This document shows, piece after piece, positions 48,901-64,000 of a DNA stretch of 64,000 bases. Made by a program: the position numbers and the translations under genes. The notes under the pieces are model-generated. The model was not told the origin of the DNA, made no database searches, and saw only the letters and a list, made by a program, of their open reading frames with translations. The DNA is from Epinephelus fuscoguttatus (Eukaryota > Chordata > Actinopteri > Perciformes > Serranidae): contig NC_064757.1 in the NCBI RefSeq assembly GCF_011397635.1, positions 35,253,839 to 35,317,838 on the forward strand, read 5' to 3'. Each line of letters begins with the position of its first letter. Position 1 is the first letter of the stretch.

Positions 48901-50727
48901 TTTCAGATGTATCTTTTGATGCTTTGAGCACTGCGAGCCGAGTGTCATGTAGTTCCATTATATTAGAGAGATGGCCGATATTTCATTCATTCATTCATCC
49001 TCTTGAGGGTCGCGGGGGGGCTGGAGCCTATCCCAGCTGACATCGGGCGAGAGGCAGGGTACACCCTGGACAGGTCGCCAGACTATCGCAGGGCTGACAC
49101 ATAGAGACAAACAACCATTCACGCTCACATTCACACCTACGGACAATTTAGAGTCACCAATTAACCTAGTCCCCAGTCTGCATGTGCTTGGACTGTGGGA
49201 GGAAGCCGGAGTGCCCGGAGAGAACCCACGCTGACACGGGGAGAACATGCAAACTCCGCACAGAAGGGATCGAACTGGCAACCCTCTTGCTGTGAGGCAA
49301 GAGTGCTAACCACCACACCACCGTGCTGCCCATGGCCGATATTTCCAATTAAAAATTAGTAACAAACATTTGATCTTATCTTATTTTCTTCTTCTTTTTT
49401 GTATATGGGGCATTTATGGCCATTCAGGTGAGGTTGGACTTTACTAAAAGGTTGTGACCAGGTGCTACATTGTAAGCAGCACACATCAAAAGGACACAGT
49501 ACTCAAAAAAAAAGGCGAATATAGCGAGGCGAAATGCCAAACAAGTAAATCTGGGTTTGGGTTTTACTTTCATTTTCACTGGCGAACAGCAACCATAGTA
49601 TACCTTTAAAACTTTCCATATTACAGTACAATATCAGCTCTATGAGGACCAGTGTCAGTGTTTACCTTGCAGTCTGAGGGCTCTGAAAAAGAATTTAGAC
49701 TTTCATCTTGGAAAATAAAATTTGCGGCTAATATGATGAGCAGGTAAATTTGCATTAACTGATTTTTTGGTGACGTAGAAGACAGCAGAAATGAGCTATA
49801 AACATAACACTGAAATATTATATTATCTTTTAATTTGCTATGGCAAATTTGTTAGTGAGCAGTTGCCTATTTATGTTCAGGAGGTTTCACCAGGAGCTGA
49901 ATTATCCACAGAGGTCTCTTCCTCTTCGAAACAAACAGACCTGGTGATTTAAAGCTGTAAAAACTCTGATTAAAGCAGCTTAATCAGTGTTTTTTTCAAG
50001 GCTTTTGCCATAGTGTGGCTACAAACCTTAATGGCCGATGCAAAAATGCAAAACTCAAGAACGTGAATGGAGCCAGGGTTTGGTTTGTCAGTTCTGGGCT
50101 ACTGTAAAAACATGGCGGTGCAACAGGGCGATCTCTGTGGATGAGCACCTGCTCCCTATGTAGATATAAATATCTCATTCCAGGTTAACAGAAACACAGT
50201 GATTCTTATTTTCAGATGATTATACACTAAAGAAAATTTTATATTATATTCAATTTCTGTCAATATTTCCCCCTGAATCATACACACTGGACCTTTAATT
50301 ACAATCCACCACAACATACAGCCATAAGGGCAGTGGGATTATGGTGGGCGAGGATGATGAAGGATTATACCTGGTATTCTGCTTTCAGAAGTATTTTAAT
50401 TTAATATCTGATTATAGATGACTGACTTGTTTTCTCCCTCACAGGTACTGGAAGACTAAAAACCTCTCCCCCAAGCGTCTCAGCACTGGGATCCTCATGT
50501 ATACACTGGCCTCCGCCATGTGTGACGAGATCCACCTCTACGGCTTCTGGCCCTTCGGCTGGGACCCCAACACGGGCAAGGATCTGCCTTACCACTACTA
50601 CGACAAGAAAGGGACCAAATTCACCACCAAGTGGCAAGAGACCCACCAGCTGCCTAGCGAGTTCAAGCTGCTCTACAAGCTGCACAGGGAAGGCGTGATC
50701 AGACTCAGCCTGACGCACTGCTCTTAG
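42979..50727 (+). CDS. st8sia3: Alpha-2,8-sialyltransferase 3 (ST8Sia III)
   Basis: Four coding exons: 42979-43136, 46547-46669, 47872-48429, 50445-50727. The sum is 1122 nt, 373 residues (human about 380). Type II Golgi membrane enzyme adding alpha-2,8-linked sialic acid to sialylated glycans and gangliosides. Seen: short cytosolic start (MVRIAKALG), a signal-anchor at about residues 8-28, and the stem. Sialylmotif L starts at C155 ('CAVVGNSGILTGSHCG', 'DFVFRCNFAPTE'). Sialylmotif S is at about 293-315 ('STGILMYTLASAMCDEIHLY'), with motif III 'YHYYDKKG' at 329-336. Motif VS is H347-x4-E352. Cysteines at 155, 169, 182, 306 and the terminal C372 fit the family disulphides. N-glycosylation sites include N106 (NFS). 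The start was chosen to match the human 'MARVASVLGLV'. The 5' untranslated region (from about 42540) is GC-rich with a CAG/AAG run at 42736-42776. Confidence 0.96.
43938..44256. mobile_element. Complete 319-bp non-autonomous hAT element
   Basis: Termini CAGTGGTTCTCAACTG and (minus strand) CAGTGGTTCCCAACTG form inverted repeats. It is flanked by 8-mers GTCAAGTG (43930-43937) and GTCTAGTG (44257-44264), a 7 of 8 match, as expected for a hAT target duplication. No transposase. Intron 1 of ST8SIA3. Confidence 0.8.
44265..45290. repeat. TTAA-family MITE sequence
   Basis: Begins near 'TAGTGGCATCTAGCAGAGAG' and ends near 'ACACACCGGACCTTAAAAAG', the two ends of a very common fish repeat (a better-preserved end is 'ACACACTGGACCTTTAATT' at about 50284-50302). 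The interior is diverged, with a block shared with 39700-39800. Non-coding. Confidence 0.45.
48640..48983. mobile_element. Second fold-back family, partial copy 2
   Basis: Shares blocks with 31680-31860, for example 'CTGTGGATTATCTTGAGTAA' (about 48840) and 'AGTTCCATTATATTAGAGAG'. It is interrupted at 48983 by the SINE that follows and resumes at 49332. Intron 3 of ST8SIA3. Confidence 0.6.
48984..49331 (-). mobile_element. tRNA-headed SINE with 13-bp target duplication
   Basis: Minus strand: starts GGCAGCACGGTGGTGTGGTG, tRNA-like head, then a long body with 'CATGTTCTCCCCGTGTCAGC' and 'TTAATTGGTGACTCTAAATT', ending in an ATGAATGA-type tail. ATGGCCGATATTT at 48971-48983 is repeated exactly at 49332-49344. 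This is a widespread fish SINE type; the intact duplication fixes both ends. Confidence 0.88.
49860..50300. repeat. TTAA-family MITE copy
   Basis: Contains 'AGAGGTCTCTTCCTCTTCGA' near the left and ends 'CACACTGGACCTTTAATT'. It matches fragments at 37340-37420 and 44265-45290. Intron 3 of ST8SIA3, ending about 145 bases before exon 4. Confidence 0.5.
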
Positions 50728-51600
50728 ACACACAGTGGATGGTTTTTAAAGAGGTGACTCCAGAGACACAGACACATCTGCTCAGCTCAAACTTCTGTTG
50801 TGACCCACACTGCATGATAAGTGTTAAGTCAATTTATGACGCCCTCATTCGACAGACACACACTCACATTGCGCTGTAATTTCACATGAAGATGTCACAG
50901 ACTTTTCACAGCGTTGTTACTCATTTATTCGGTATATTGTCGTCTACAGCACTTCACAGTTAGGACTTTTTACGCTTCTCAGTTGCTTCCATTACTCTCC
51001 TTTGCATGGCTGCTGGCCGTGGCTAAACAGCTCAAACAGTTAACTGGAGTTTGCAGGGGGATTCAACACAAACAGTCAAATCTTCCAGTTCTGTATAACA
51101 CAGTGTTGATTGATTATCGCCTTTTACAACAGTATACTGATTCTGTACACTGAAATCACTGCCTAATCTCAGGGAAGGAGTTAGATCAGTGTTTTTTGTA
51201 ATCAGATTCAACGCCTCAAGAGAGGTGCAGTTCCTGTTTTCAGGCCTTTTTCCCCCACGAGGTGTCAGACAATCTGCACTGCTCTGAAAGATGGTACTTG
51301 TTTACAAGACTGTACTTGTGTGTCTTTTATCCTCTGTAGACAGTGTGACTGTCCACTTCAAATTTTGTTGAGATTCTTCAAATTTTTGGAATAATAATCG
51401 ACATTCCAACAATAAGCCATAAATTCATGGACAGACGATGGTGTGTTGTCACTGAAACGCTGAATTGTAGAGAGTGGTATCGGCCTACATTAGGTTCTGA
51501 GACTACAAGACATTAAAAAAAAAAAAATCTTCTAACAAGACTACGAGTCTATAGCCACGCTAGCGGCTACATTCAAGTCACAGGACTTCCAAAAAATAAA
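50728..51600 (+). other. ST8SIA3 3' untranslated region with poly(A) signal
   Basis: Non-coding sequence after the stop. AATAAA at 51595-51600 is the first clear polyadenylation hexamer; an A-run at about 51514 may be a retroposed or internal-priming feature. The end point is inferred. Confidence 0.5.
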
Positions 51601-51756
51601 TATCCAAAATGCCGTTTAACCACGCTTATCAGGTATTTCATATTTATTATTAAGTCCGTTGCACAGCAACAAAAAATTAACCTTGTTTCAAAAGTTGCTA
51701 TCCTGAAAATGACATATCTGCTTGCTTATTTTGTTTGCTTAAAATTTTTAAATAAT

Positions 51757-52245
51757 CAAAAGTCTTGATAAAAGACAATCCTGCACACTGCTCTTGCTCA
51801 GCATCACAATTTATTGGTTATACTAATGTTTTGGTGGCAGCACGGTGGTACAGTGGTTAGCATTGTCGCCTCGTAGCAAGAGGGTTCCTGGGTGGAGGAT
51901 TGAAACCAGGAACCTCTGTGCGAGGTTTGCATGTTCTCCTCATGTCAGCATGGGCTCTCTGGGTACTCCGGCTTCCTCCCACAGTCCAAAGACATGCAGG
52001 TTAATTGGTGACTCTAAATTGACTGTAGCTGGGGCTTCGGTGGCTTAGTGGATAGAGCAGGCACCCCATGTACAAGCCTGTTGCAGCAGCGGCCTGGGTT
52101 CAAGTCCGGCCTATGGCCTTTTGCTGCATTTTAAAATAGTTAAAATAAAATACTCAGTCGTGACAAAGATAAGAGGGACTGAAACATTAGTATAACCAAT
52201 GAACTGTGATGTAGTGTGCTGGATCTTCTTTTTTCAAGATGCATC
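51757..52245. mobile_element. Inverted-repeat element carrying two SINE fragments
   Basis: The left arm (51757-51830) and right arm (52183-52245) are inverted copies: ATTGGTTATACTAATGTTT at 51813-51831 matches the reverse complement of AAACATTAGTATAACCAAT at 52182-52200, and similarity continues outward to about 70 bases. Between the arms lie a SINE fragment 51836-52026 (head GGCAGCACGGTGG, same family as 48984-49331) and directly after it a second SINE 52030-52130 (head GGGGCTTCGGTGGCTTAGTG, same family as 5154-5333), both on the plus strand. Confidence 0.65.
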
Positions 52246-52249
52246 CGCA

Positions 52250-54559
52250 TCTGAGATGGTTGGATGTGCGTATATCCCCTTTAAAAAGAAAGAAAGAAAC
52301 ATTAATTATAGACAAATGTAAGTCATGATAAAATTGTTTAAGTTTGACTAACTCTGTGCAAATTATGCATTGGACATTTCTTGGGAGGATTTTTGATTTA
52401 CCTCAAAAGAGCGTTAAGTCCCATTAAACGACCTCCTGGTTATTTATTTTGTCAGAAAAACAGATGCATAGTTCATTAGAGTCACAAACTGGAGCTAAAG
52501 GTTCACTAGCTATTTGTCAATTTTTAAGTTTGTGTATAAAGTCCTTCCTTCATTCTCACCACTAGTTTGTTTAAAATTTAGGCCACAGGCTCACTTGATG
52601 ACAGAATGACAGGAAGTCACTGCTCCTGGCCGAGAAATGAACCCCGAAAAAACACAATTTGTTTTTTTTGTACAAATTAAACAAATGAGATATAACCTGC
52701 TCATTGAAGATTCTGGTAGTCATATTTTGTTGTCTTTGGAACGAGCCAATCGAGCCTTTTCCGTAGTTTTTAGTCTTTATGTTAAGCTAAGCTAATTGGC
52801 TGCTCGCTCCAGCTTCTTATTTAACATACAGACATGACAGTGGTGTTGATCCTGTCACCTAACTCTTGCAAGAAAGGGATGAAGCATATTGGCCAAACTG
52901 AAGTGTTGCTTTAAAACCGAATATATTTCAATATATTATTTTCTTACACAGTTCAGATGAGTCAAATTCAGTATGATCTATTTTATCTTAAATCTACACG
53001 TGTCATATATTAGCAAGCTAACGTTAGCTTTGTCAGTTGGTTCAGTTAGCTACGCAGCAGTTACACCTGCAGTTTTATAGGTGTAAATATTCACAGTAAC
53101 TACTAATAGTTTTAAGACCCAGTTAGCGTGCTGAAACCTGTTTTAATTCAGTAAATACAAGCTAAGTTTCAATTAATAGCTGCAACCATCTCCTGTAAAC
53201 ACAACTGATGGATCAATGAGAATCAAGAAGACAGTTTTATCAATATAAGCAGAGGGTATCAGACTGTCTTGTGACCTAAATCATGGCGCTAGCGTGGCGA
53301 AAACATCAGGAAATACAACAGTTTGGACGGTTTCTTCAGCACCAAGATGATCTTGAGGTTTACCACTATTTCAATTACATAAATATATATTAAAAACCTA
53401 AAGAAGAAATACACTATTTATTATAGAGCTTTTGTTGACTGGGGGGAAGTTATTTATTCGTCACGTCACCATATCAAAACCAATATTTGTGACATAAAAC
53501 AGAGAAATGAATGAATGTTATGTGCATCTCGTATACAGAGCATGATCCATTTAAATGACATTGCATGTGAGGCACTAACAAATCTTTTAGGCTAGTTTTA
53601 TACAACCTTTTTGAAGATTGTTTTGAGGGTAAAAATTTAGTTTTTTGCTATTGTTTGTACTCCTGATGGTGTTTTCCTTACGAATATCACCAGTGTCTTT
53701 GTATGAGAGGCATTTGAAGGCTTAAAAAAAAACCAAAAGAACCCTAATATAATATATTCCACATGGGACCAAACCACTACAGAACAACTCAAAAATGAAC
53801 AAGCTTTATTTTTTGTAACTGTAGATAATCTGGGGTTCTCAAAAACAGTCCGCCCTGTCATGCCAGTCTGACTGGGTTGAACGCTGGCCACATGACTTGT
53901 CTCATGACTCTACAACATGTGCTCCTTGATGCAAACTCTGGCTCAGGCTGAGGTTTAATACACAGAGCAACGCAGTCATTCACACTTACCATATAATAGT
54001 GTGCGCTTTTGTGCTCATTCAGATTTGGCGTGGTAGCCGCTTGTTTGCCATCCAGTCCCACACAAAACGTCCTTCTGTCTCGTCTCCTTTGGGCAAGATG
54101 AACATTTTTTTGTGTCTCGTCTCAAAATCACAGCGCAGTCACCACCATGAAAACACATATCTGATGGGAAAGTCTGAATTATAGGTCATTTAATTGATGT
54201 CATAGATGTGAACATTTAAGGATAATTTCTGTAGTCCTTTCCATTAGGAATGTTTTGTTGGTACACCAAAGACCATGTGTTCAAAGTAGAAACGTTGATA
54301 AAGATTTATTTGGTATTTCTGGAAGCTGTAAGACGACTAACAACTTTTATTGTATAAGAAATGGAGTATTCCTTTTTTTGATGTTGAATTTAATGGTAAA
54401 TATCACTTTTCGTGGCACAAAAATCATTTTAAACTTATCTGCTTTTTTGGTTTTAGCCATTGTGGTGGAATTTATTTGTGACTCCATGAATGTCCTCGTA
54501 TAGATTGGTTTGTTTGAAGAATCCACTGACATGAATGCAGGACATTTAAAGGTTTTCTC
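52250..54559. other. No gene recognised
   Basis: AT-rich spacer between ST8SIA3 and RAB27B. Only short frames, none conserved. Confidence 0.65.
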
Positions 54560-55822
54560 TTAAAGGGTAACTATGGTATCTTTCAACCTGGACCCTATTT
54601 TCCCGTGTTTTTGTGTCTGAGTGATCTAATTTGAAGCAGCAGTTTTTAAAAATTGGTCAGTATTGAGCGAGAGGGCTGTGGACAACAACTGCAAAACAGG
54701 CTGCAATGTAAACAGTTGGGGCAATTGTGCGCCGTCAATTTACGTCCACTAATAGTGTTTGTTTTTGCCACTGACAGGCTCAGATTGTTATTTTAGGTGT
54801 CTGACAACATTATGGAAAGGATCCTACAGAGACAGACCTTTTTGTTACATAGTAAGACCCTTTTTTGCTTAATCAGAAACAGCCCCAGAATTGCAATTGC
54901 CAAACCCACTAGACAAGGGGTAGGCAACTTGCTGCATGTGGCTCTGTAGCTCCAGTGGCTCCCTGTGGCTTTAACCAAAAATTAGGCTACATGTAAATGA
55001 ATCAAAGTTGTTTTTGAACATTTTAATTATCATTTATCATTGTTCTAGGCCTAAAGTGATTCTTTTCACTATCTAATTGTAAAAATGTGTAACCTTTAGG
55101 CCTACAACAAATTTTAAAAATGTTCGTAAACTAAAATGTAAATCATAGCTATGTCTACAGCCTGGCATCCCTTCTTTAAATTTTGCCGAACATCAAGAGC
55201 GATGGCTTGTCTTGAGTTTCCTTAGCGAAGCTAGCTGTGGATTCCAAGTCCAGAAAGGAAAAGTCCTGGAGGAAAATATTGAATTTAATAGTGCATAGAC
55301 AGATTTGTTTACTTTCGCTGCAGGGTACTAAATATTCATAAACACCTAACAGCAGAGAAGTCACGTAACGGTAAAACATATTAATGATTAGACCTGTTAG
55401 TAATGCTGATAAGCTAATTTAGACTTAATAAGGCTGTGTTACCTTTCTTATAAGGTTAAAATATATTTTGCGGCTCCAGATAGATTTAATACATTTTTTT
55501 GGACCAAAAATGGCTCTTATTTTTATCATCGTAAATCACACTTTATCCAAAATGAAATTCACAAAGGCTGTCTTACTTAGTCAGTCCACTGTTTCAACAA
55601 TTACCAACTCTGGTTTGGTTGAAATAAACTCTCAATTCACACAATTAGATGTGAAAATATTCTGCCTCTATACATGCTAAAATTAGTGTTATTTGAATTA
55701 AGTTTGGTGAGTGTTGCGATAACAAATTCGGCGCTGTTTCTAGTTAAACAAAAAGGATTTTACTCTTACAAGAAGGTAGACCTCTGTTGGGATCCTTTCC
55801 ATAACGTTGTCAGACACTTTAG

Positions 55823-56078
55823 CACTATTTGGATGGGACTAGTTTTACCTGGGCACGTGGGGTAATGTCACTTTACCACAGGACGTCAGTAATATTAATG
55901 GCCGATTCACATGGGATAAGAAATATCAGTAAAACTACCACAAGTGGGAGGGGTAAATCCATTCACGCACCACCTTCCCCTCCTGCAGTCATGTGTGTAT
56001 GATAGGACTGTCAAAAGCACCATGAAATTGAATTCGAATATGTTCGAATTAATTTAGTAGCGTTCGAATAATATTAGA

Positions 56079-56115
<37 letters not shown>

Positions 56116-56935
56116 TCAATTTTTTATTTATTTATTTTTTACAAATAAAAAAAACACAAAAAATAAGATGCTTATTGCTGGCGCAATATGAACGTGACAC
56201 TCGGATGAAAACACCCGTTCTGACCTCACTATAGTGCCAGGTATGACCAACTTCTGCCTCGCTATCTAAGCAATGTTTGGATACTTCAGTGTGTAGTTTT
56301 CCACCACAAGAGTGGATCTTGGTTGGCTCGTAGTGGTGTCTCATTCTGGTAACGTAACGTTTCATCTCTTCTTCAAAAAGGGTAGGCAGGGAGGCAGCAG
56401 GTGCAACACTCTCCCTGTATGTCTCCCCGAACAGGTCACACATCGCGGACAGTGCAGTGGGTGGTGTTGGCACAGCGGGCTCCTTCGTCGGTGCCTCTCC
56501 CTCTATTTAAATTTTTTGAAACTATTGCTGCATCCCTCTCTGGCCTGGCTTGTGCGCAAGCCATCTCTGCCCAAACGGGATTTGCCATGGTATACAACAT
56601 TATTGATAGTATTAATTAATTATTAATGATATTTGAATTATCAAATTTAGGTTCAAACTTATAAAAAATATTTATATTCGAATGTATTTCGAACTTTGAA
56701 TTTTTTTTGACAGCCCTAAGTCACACATATTTACTGCTGGTCTATTCGCATGGGATTCTTATTACCTGAGGTAATCTTCCGGGACCCTTTTACAGAAGGT
56801 AAAAGTCGCGGTAATCTTTACTGACATCGTGCGGTAATGATTACTGACATGGCACGTTCGGACGGGACTAAAATCTCTGGTAATTATTACTTTACCCCAT
56901 GTCCCTATGTAAAACTAATCCCGTCCGAATAGGGC
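55823..56935. mobile_element. MITE inserted in fold-back copy 3
   Basis: Inverted termini: CACTATTTGGATGGGACTAG on the left and minus-strand GCCCTATTCGGACGGGATTA on the right, followed on both inner sides by GTTTTAC and a 'TGGGGTAA' block. TTTAG precedes it (55818-55822) and follows it (56936-56940). Removing it restores continuity with the uninterrupted family sequence. It is itself split by the hAT element at 56003-56718. Confidence 0.7.
56003..56718 (-). mobile_element. Deleted hAT element with transposase fragment
   Basis: Termini TAGGACTGTCAAAAG and (minus strand) TAGGGCTGTCAAAAA are inverted. On the minus strand a frame at about 56380-56473 reads 'ALSAMCDLFGETYRES' and 'LFEEEMKRYVT', which looks like an internal piece of a hAT/ZBED-type transposase. 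Most of the protein is missing. A TTA microsatellite (56081-56116) lies near the left end. No clear target duplication. Confidence 0.6.
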
Positions 56936-57278
56936 TTTAGAATAACAATCTGAGCCTGTCAGTGGCAAAAACAAGCACTTTTAGTGAACATTCACGGTGT
57001 GTAATTGCCCCGACTGATTACATTGAAGCCTGTTTTGCAGCTGCCGACTTCTGCCTTCTTGCTTAATACTGAACCGTCTTCTAAAACTGTTGTTCCAGGT
57101 TAAAAGATACCAAAGTTACCCTTTAATTTGATCAAAGTCAATGTGTAGAATGTGAGTTAACAATAATGATGCTAACAGAGTTTGTGAGGATTGTGTTTTA
57201 AGTCAGAACAACAGTAAAGCTTTCTGTGTATTACATTCAAACGACAATGACATATACATAACTTAAACATAAAATGTC

Positions 57279-57284
57279 TTTATT
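57279..57284 (-). terminator. RAB27B poly(A) signal
   Basis: AATAAA on the minus strand about 1.2 kb beyond the RAB27B stop codon. Confidence 0.6.
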
Positions 57285-57939
57285 CCAAACGCAGCACTGT
57301 ACAGGATTCGTTCCAACAACCCTTTAACATTCTTGTACTTGTGTTCGATCTGCATGGCAACTCTATTCCATAACGCATAGAAAAGCTTGGCTGCTTATGT
57401 ACATGTCGTATGAAAGTCATAAATCATGTTAAGTGACTTTGCTATCTTGGTTGTTCTAACAAAAACGATCATTCATATAAGAAATGTAACCATGTCTTAA
57501 ATGTTTTTTGATTATACTCCATGATAAATATACGTTATGTGCCTGCATATTCCTTCCATCAATGCCTCAATGTGTCAAATAAAAACAGTATTTTTCTCTG
57601 ATATGACCAATTGAAGATGATAATTAGCCTTTTTTTGTTGCTAAATCACAACCACTTGGTGTCTTTAAAACATCCCAGTTTTTACATCAGTACCTATATT
57701 CACTTACTATATACATTTTTAACATCTTGTGCTCTATCTCCTCCTTCTTGTTTCTCACAATGCGCAGGCTGTGAATATATAACATTAAAGGCAGCATATG
57801 TTAAAAGCGGAATTCACGCTGCAAAAACAATATCAGGCCACATTCCCGCTCAAGTATGGATCATATTTTTAGTTGATTTTACGATCTTCTGCCTCATCCA
57901 GCATGCATTCCAGAAAACCAACCCAATCACCAGAAAAAA

Positions 57940-58330
57940 ATGATGGCATTGTACGATTATGCAAACCACAGATACATTTGTATATCACTATGTAGTGGAT
58001 ATGTTAGAACATCATGGTTGTTTGCATTTTCACAAAGCTGTGGTTACAATGTGGGTATGTTTAGGCACAAAAACTACTTGTTTATGGGCAGGAAAGATCT
58101 TGTAATCATGGCTGGAGAAGCCATCGATCCCTCTGTAGAAAACAGCTGCTTTCTGTGGCACTATCCTGGCAGGACACAGCGAAAAAATGCTAAAATCCAC
58201 CCACGTCTGGTAGCTTAAAAGCCACCAGAAACACAGCGATGACTTGCTATTTGTTGGTCTCAAACGGTAGTCTGCAGCTTGGCAGGCATCTTGCCTAGGT
58301 GGCATGCAATCCATCATCACCTCCACCTCC
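57940..58330 (-). repeat. Dispersed repeat in the RAB27B 3' untranslated region
   Basis: The minus-strand block TTTTTGTGCCTAAACATACC (about 58060) and the following 'CCACATTGTAACCACAGC' resemble the plus-strand sequence at about 6728-6765. It probably belongs to a MITE family, and would be part of the 3' untranslated region if the poly(A) site at 57279 is used. Confidence 0.45.
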
Positions 58331-58513
58331 CGAATGCAAAGTCAGCTCATACACTAGGTCACTTTAGAAACATTGATATATATGAAACATACAAATGTAA
58401 TGTATTCATGGTTTGCACAAACATACAGTGCCAACATTTCCTTCTGGTGCAGCATCTTAGAAACTCAGTGTTACTTGGAGCCAATGTGAGAAGAGTGGCG
58501 GCTGGCAGTAGCA

Positions 58514-62481
<3,968 letters not shown>

Positions 62482-62501
62482 TGTGCAGCTGAGTGCTCAA
62501 C

Positions 62502-63876
62502 CTGCCACAGAGTTGAACTCACAGTACAATGCTATGCTGGTTTAAAGGATTACGAACCATAAGAGTTTAGAGAGCTTGCACTTATACACTTATAGGGTGA
62601 GCAAACAGGAAAAGCAAAGTAGTTCCACCTGGGCTACAAGTTTTCAGTCTGAGGGTGCAGGACCATCACAGAGGCTTAGCAGGACGTCATATCTCCCCAC
62701 TCATTAGGCTCTGATCAGAGAGGGACTAGCACATGACTGGAGCTGGCTTCCACATGAGCAGTCAAATGTCTCACCAGTTTTCTCACACTTTGCAGAGTGG
62801 AAAACACAGGCCTGTTTGGCAGACAAAACTCCTTTTATTGACTTAAAGGGCCACGGACAGCTCAACACCGTATGATGCCACTCAAGTCAGTGCAATGCTT
62901 CAGTTACACTTGCAGCAAGCCAGCGTGGAAAATCAGATTTGGTTACACAAGAGATGGTTTGGCACAAAGAATCCAGATGAAAACAAGTTGCTTTTCTTCA
63001 GTATATTGGACATTTCAGGGTGTGTGAGTGCATTCAGGACGGATTAAAGGTCAACCCAGATTCCAGCACCACAGCAGTGGGACACTACCATGAAATCTGG
63101 AGTCACTTCCCATGAGCATGATTAATGATATTGTAATCTTTGCATCAGCAGAGTGAGGAAAGGAAACCCTCTCACCAGCAGCAGTCTCTGTGCTCATCTG
63201 ACAAAATATAAATTTTTTGGGTGACTTCCTCCAATACCCACTGACACAATCTCACAGCTCCCATGAAATGACAAAAAAAAGTAACGTACTTTACCAGTCT
63301 ATCTGCAGGAGGTGCCAACGCCCATTCAGATGTCGCTCAACTCGTCCTGATTGAATAAAACAGTCACTATCATGATGCGAAAACACATCCTGAACCTTTC
63401 CCCCTTCTTACATGTGATCCAGGGAGGAGTTTCAGGCCAACAAGAACCAAGCAGGGCTGTGCTCACAGACCTTGTGTTTTCTGGTATTTCTCATGAGGGG
63501 GGGAAAATGGGCTCTTTGAAAACTGAATGCTGACGAATAATGTGTGCCTCTGTGGATTTTAGTGGAAATCGTCCAACCGAGGAACGAGGCCCCACTTCTG
63601 GAGGCTAAGCGGAGTAATCCCGCTTCTCTAAACAATGTGAAAACAATATGAAAACAATAAACCTGAAGCTAAGGTCTTAATTTAGGACCCTTTAAGATTT
63701 GGGAATTAAATTTGAGCCATTGTTTACAAATGGTGACATAATAAGGTCACTTCAGGTAAAGGCAGATTTCACACATTATGTTCAAGATGCAGAAACATCA
63801 AGCAGTTTGTAAGGTTTATAAAAATAATGTATTCTTATTCCCAAAAAGGTAACTCAACAGCACATTAACACTGACA
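62502..63876. other. RAB27B upstream region, no gene recognised
   Basis: This is intron or 5' flank of RAB27B. No conserved frame; the short frames at 63351-63635 match nothing I know. Confidence 0.55.
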
Positions 63877-64000
63877 TACAGGGGTGGACAAAAAAACAGA
63901 AACACTAATTCTTGACTTAAAAGATAGCAAACAAGAATTCAAAGTTCACCTGCATGCAACCACTGCTGAAATATGGTTGAAAGATGCAGAAAAAGTGTAA
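63877..64000. mobile_element. Left end of a Tc1/mariner-like element, cut by the window edge
   Basis: TACAGGGGTGGACAAAAAAA at 63877 looks like a Tc1/mariner terminus starting at a TA target. The remainder lies outside the window, so this cannot be confirmed. Confidence 0.4.

Larger units (their letters stand above)
54560..57126. mobile_element. Fold-back element, copy 3 (outer shell of a nest)
   Basis: Ends TTAAAGGGTAACTATGGTAT and (minus strand) TTAAAGGGTAACTTTGGTAT are near-perfect inverted repeats with TTAA termini. Internal blocks match copies 1 and 2. It is interrupted by a hAT-like sequence at about 54915-55510 and by the MITE at 55823-56935. No transposase of its own. Confidence 0.75.

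Noticed and set aside
48991-49348. Minus-strand frames of 60-96 codons
   Set aside because: Entirely within the SINE bounded by a 13-bp target duplication.

Overview
The window is ordinary vertebrate nuclear DNA, almost certainly from a ray-finned fish and most likely a percomorph teleost. The genes are split by GT-AG introns, the spacers are AT-rich, and the repeats (tRNA-headed SINEs, TTAA-ended fold-back elements, hAT and Tc1/mariner remnants, a LINE-1-type fragment) are kinds common in teleosts. There is no operon, CRISPR array, phage or plasmid. I found no previously undescribed system; the most useful observations concern single residues, gene ends, one promoter and nested transposons.

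Layout. (1) 1-18 kb: no recognisable coding gene. It holds a CCAAT/GC/TATA promoter-like block at 345-470, repeats, a fold-back element (4.6-6.1 kb) carrying a SINE, and a hAT-like element near 13 kb. (2) 18.1-19.9 kb, plus strand: a FAM47E-like gene whose last conserved block looks broken by stops. (3) 34.65-20.8 kb, minus strand: CCDC158, 21 coding exons, about 943 residues. It meets the FAM47E-like gene tail to tail, with the two poly(A) signals only about 5 bases apart. (4) 34.65-35.2 kb: a short head-to-head promoter region holding two adjacent TGACGCAA octamers. (5) 35.8-41.0 kb, plus: cyclin G2 (CCNG2), 7 coding exons, 334 residues. (6) 43.0-51.6 kb, plus: ST8SIA3, 4 coding exons, 373 residues. 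(7) 51.6-57.2 kb: gene-free and repeat-rich, including a three-level nest of transposons. (8) 62.5-57.3 kb, minus: RAB27B, 5 coding exons, 218 residues, with an unusual Thr in place of Asn in the NKxD nucleotide-binding motif.

How the genes relate. From what I recall of human maps, FAM47E, CCDC158 and CCNG2 lie together on human 4q21, while ST8SIA3 and RAB27B lie together on 18q21. The window therefore joins two blocks that are separate in human, the join falling between about 41.0 and 42.5 kb. The genes do not form a pathway: they are a sperm/testis-type gene of unclear role, a coiled-coil protein, a cell-cycle cyclin, a Golgi sialyltransferase and a secretory-vesicle GTPase. Exon borders were set by reading splice sites and checking that phases are consistent; every coding-exon set for CCDC158, CCNG2, ST8SIA3 and RAB27B closes in frame.
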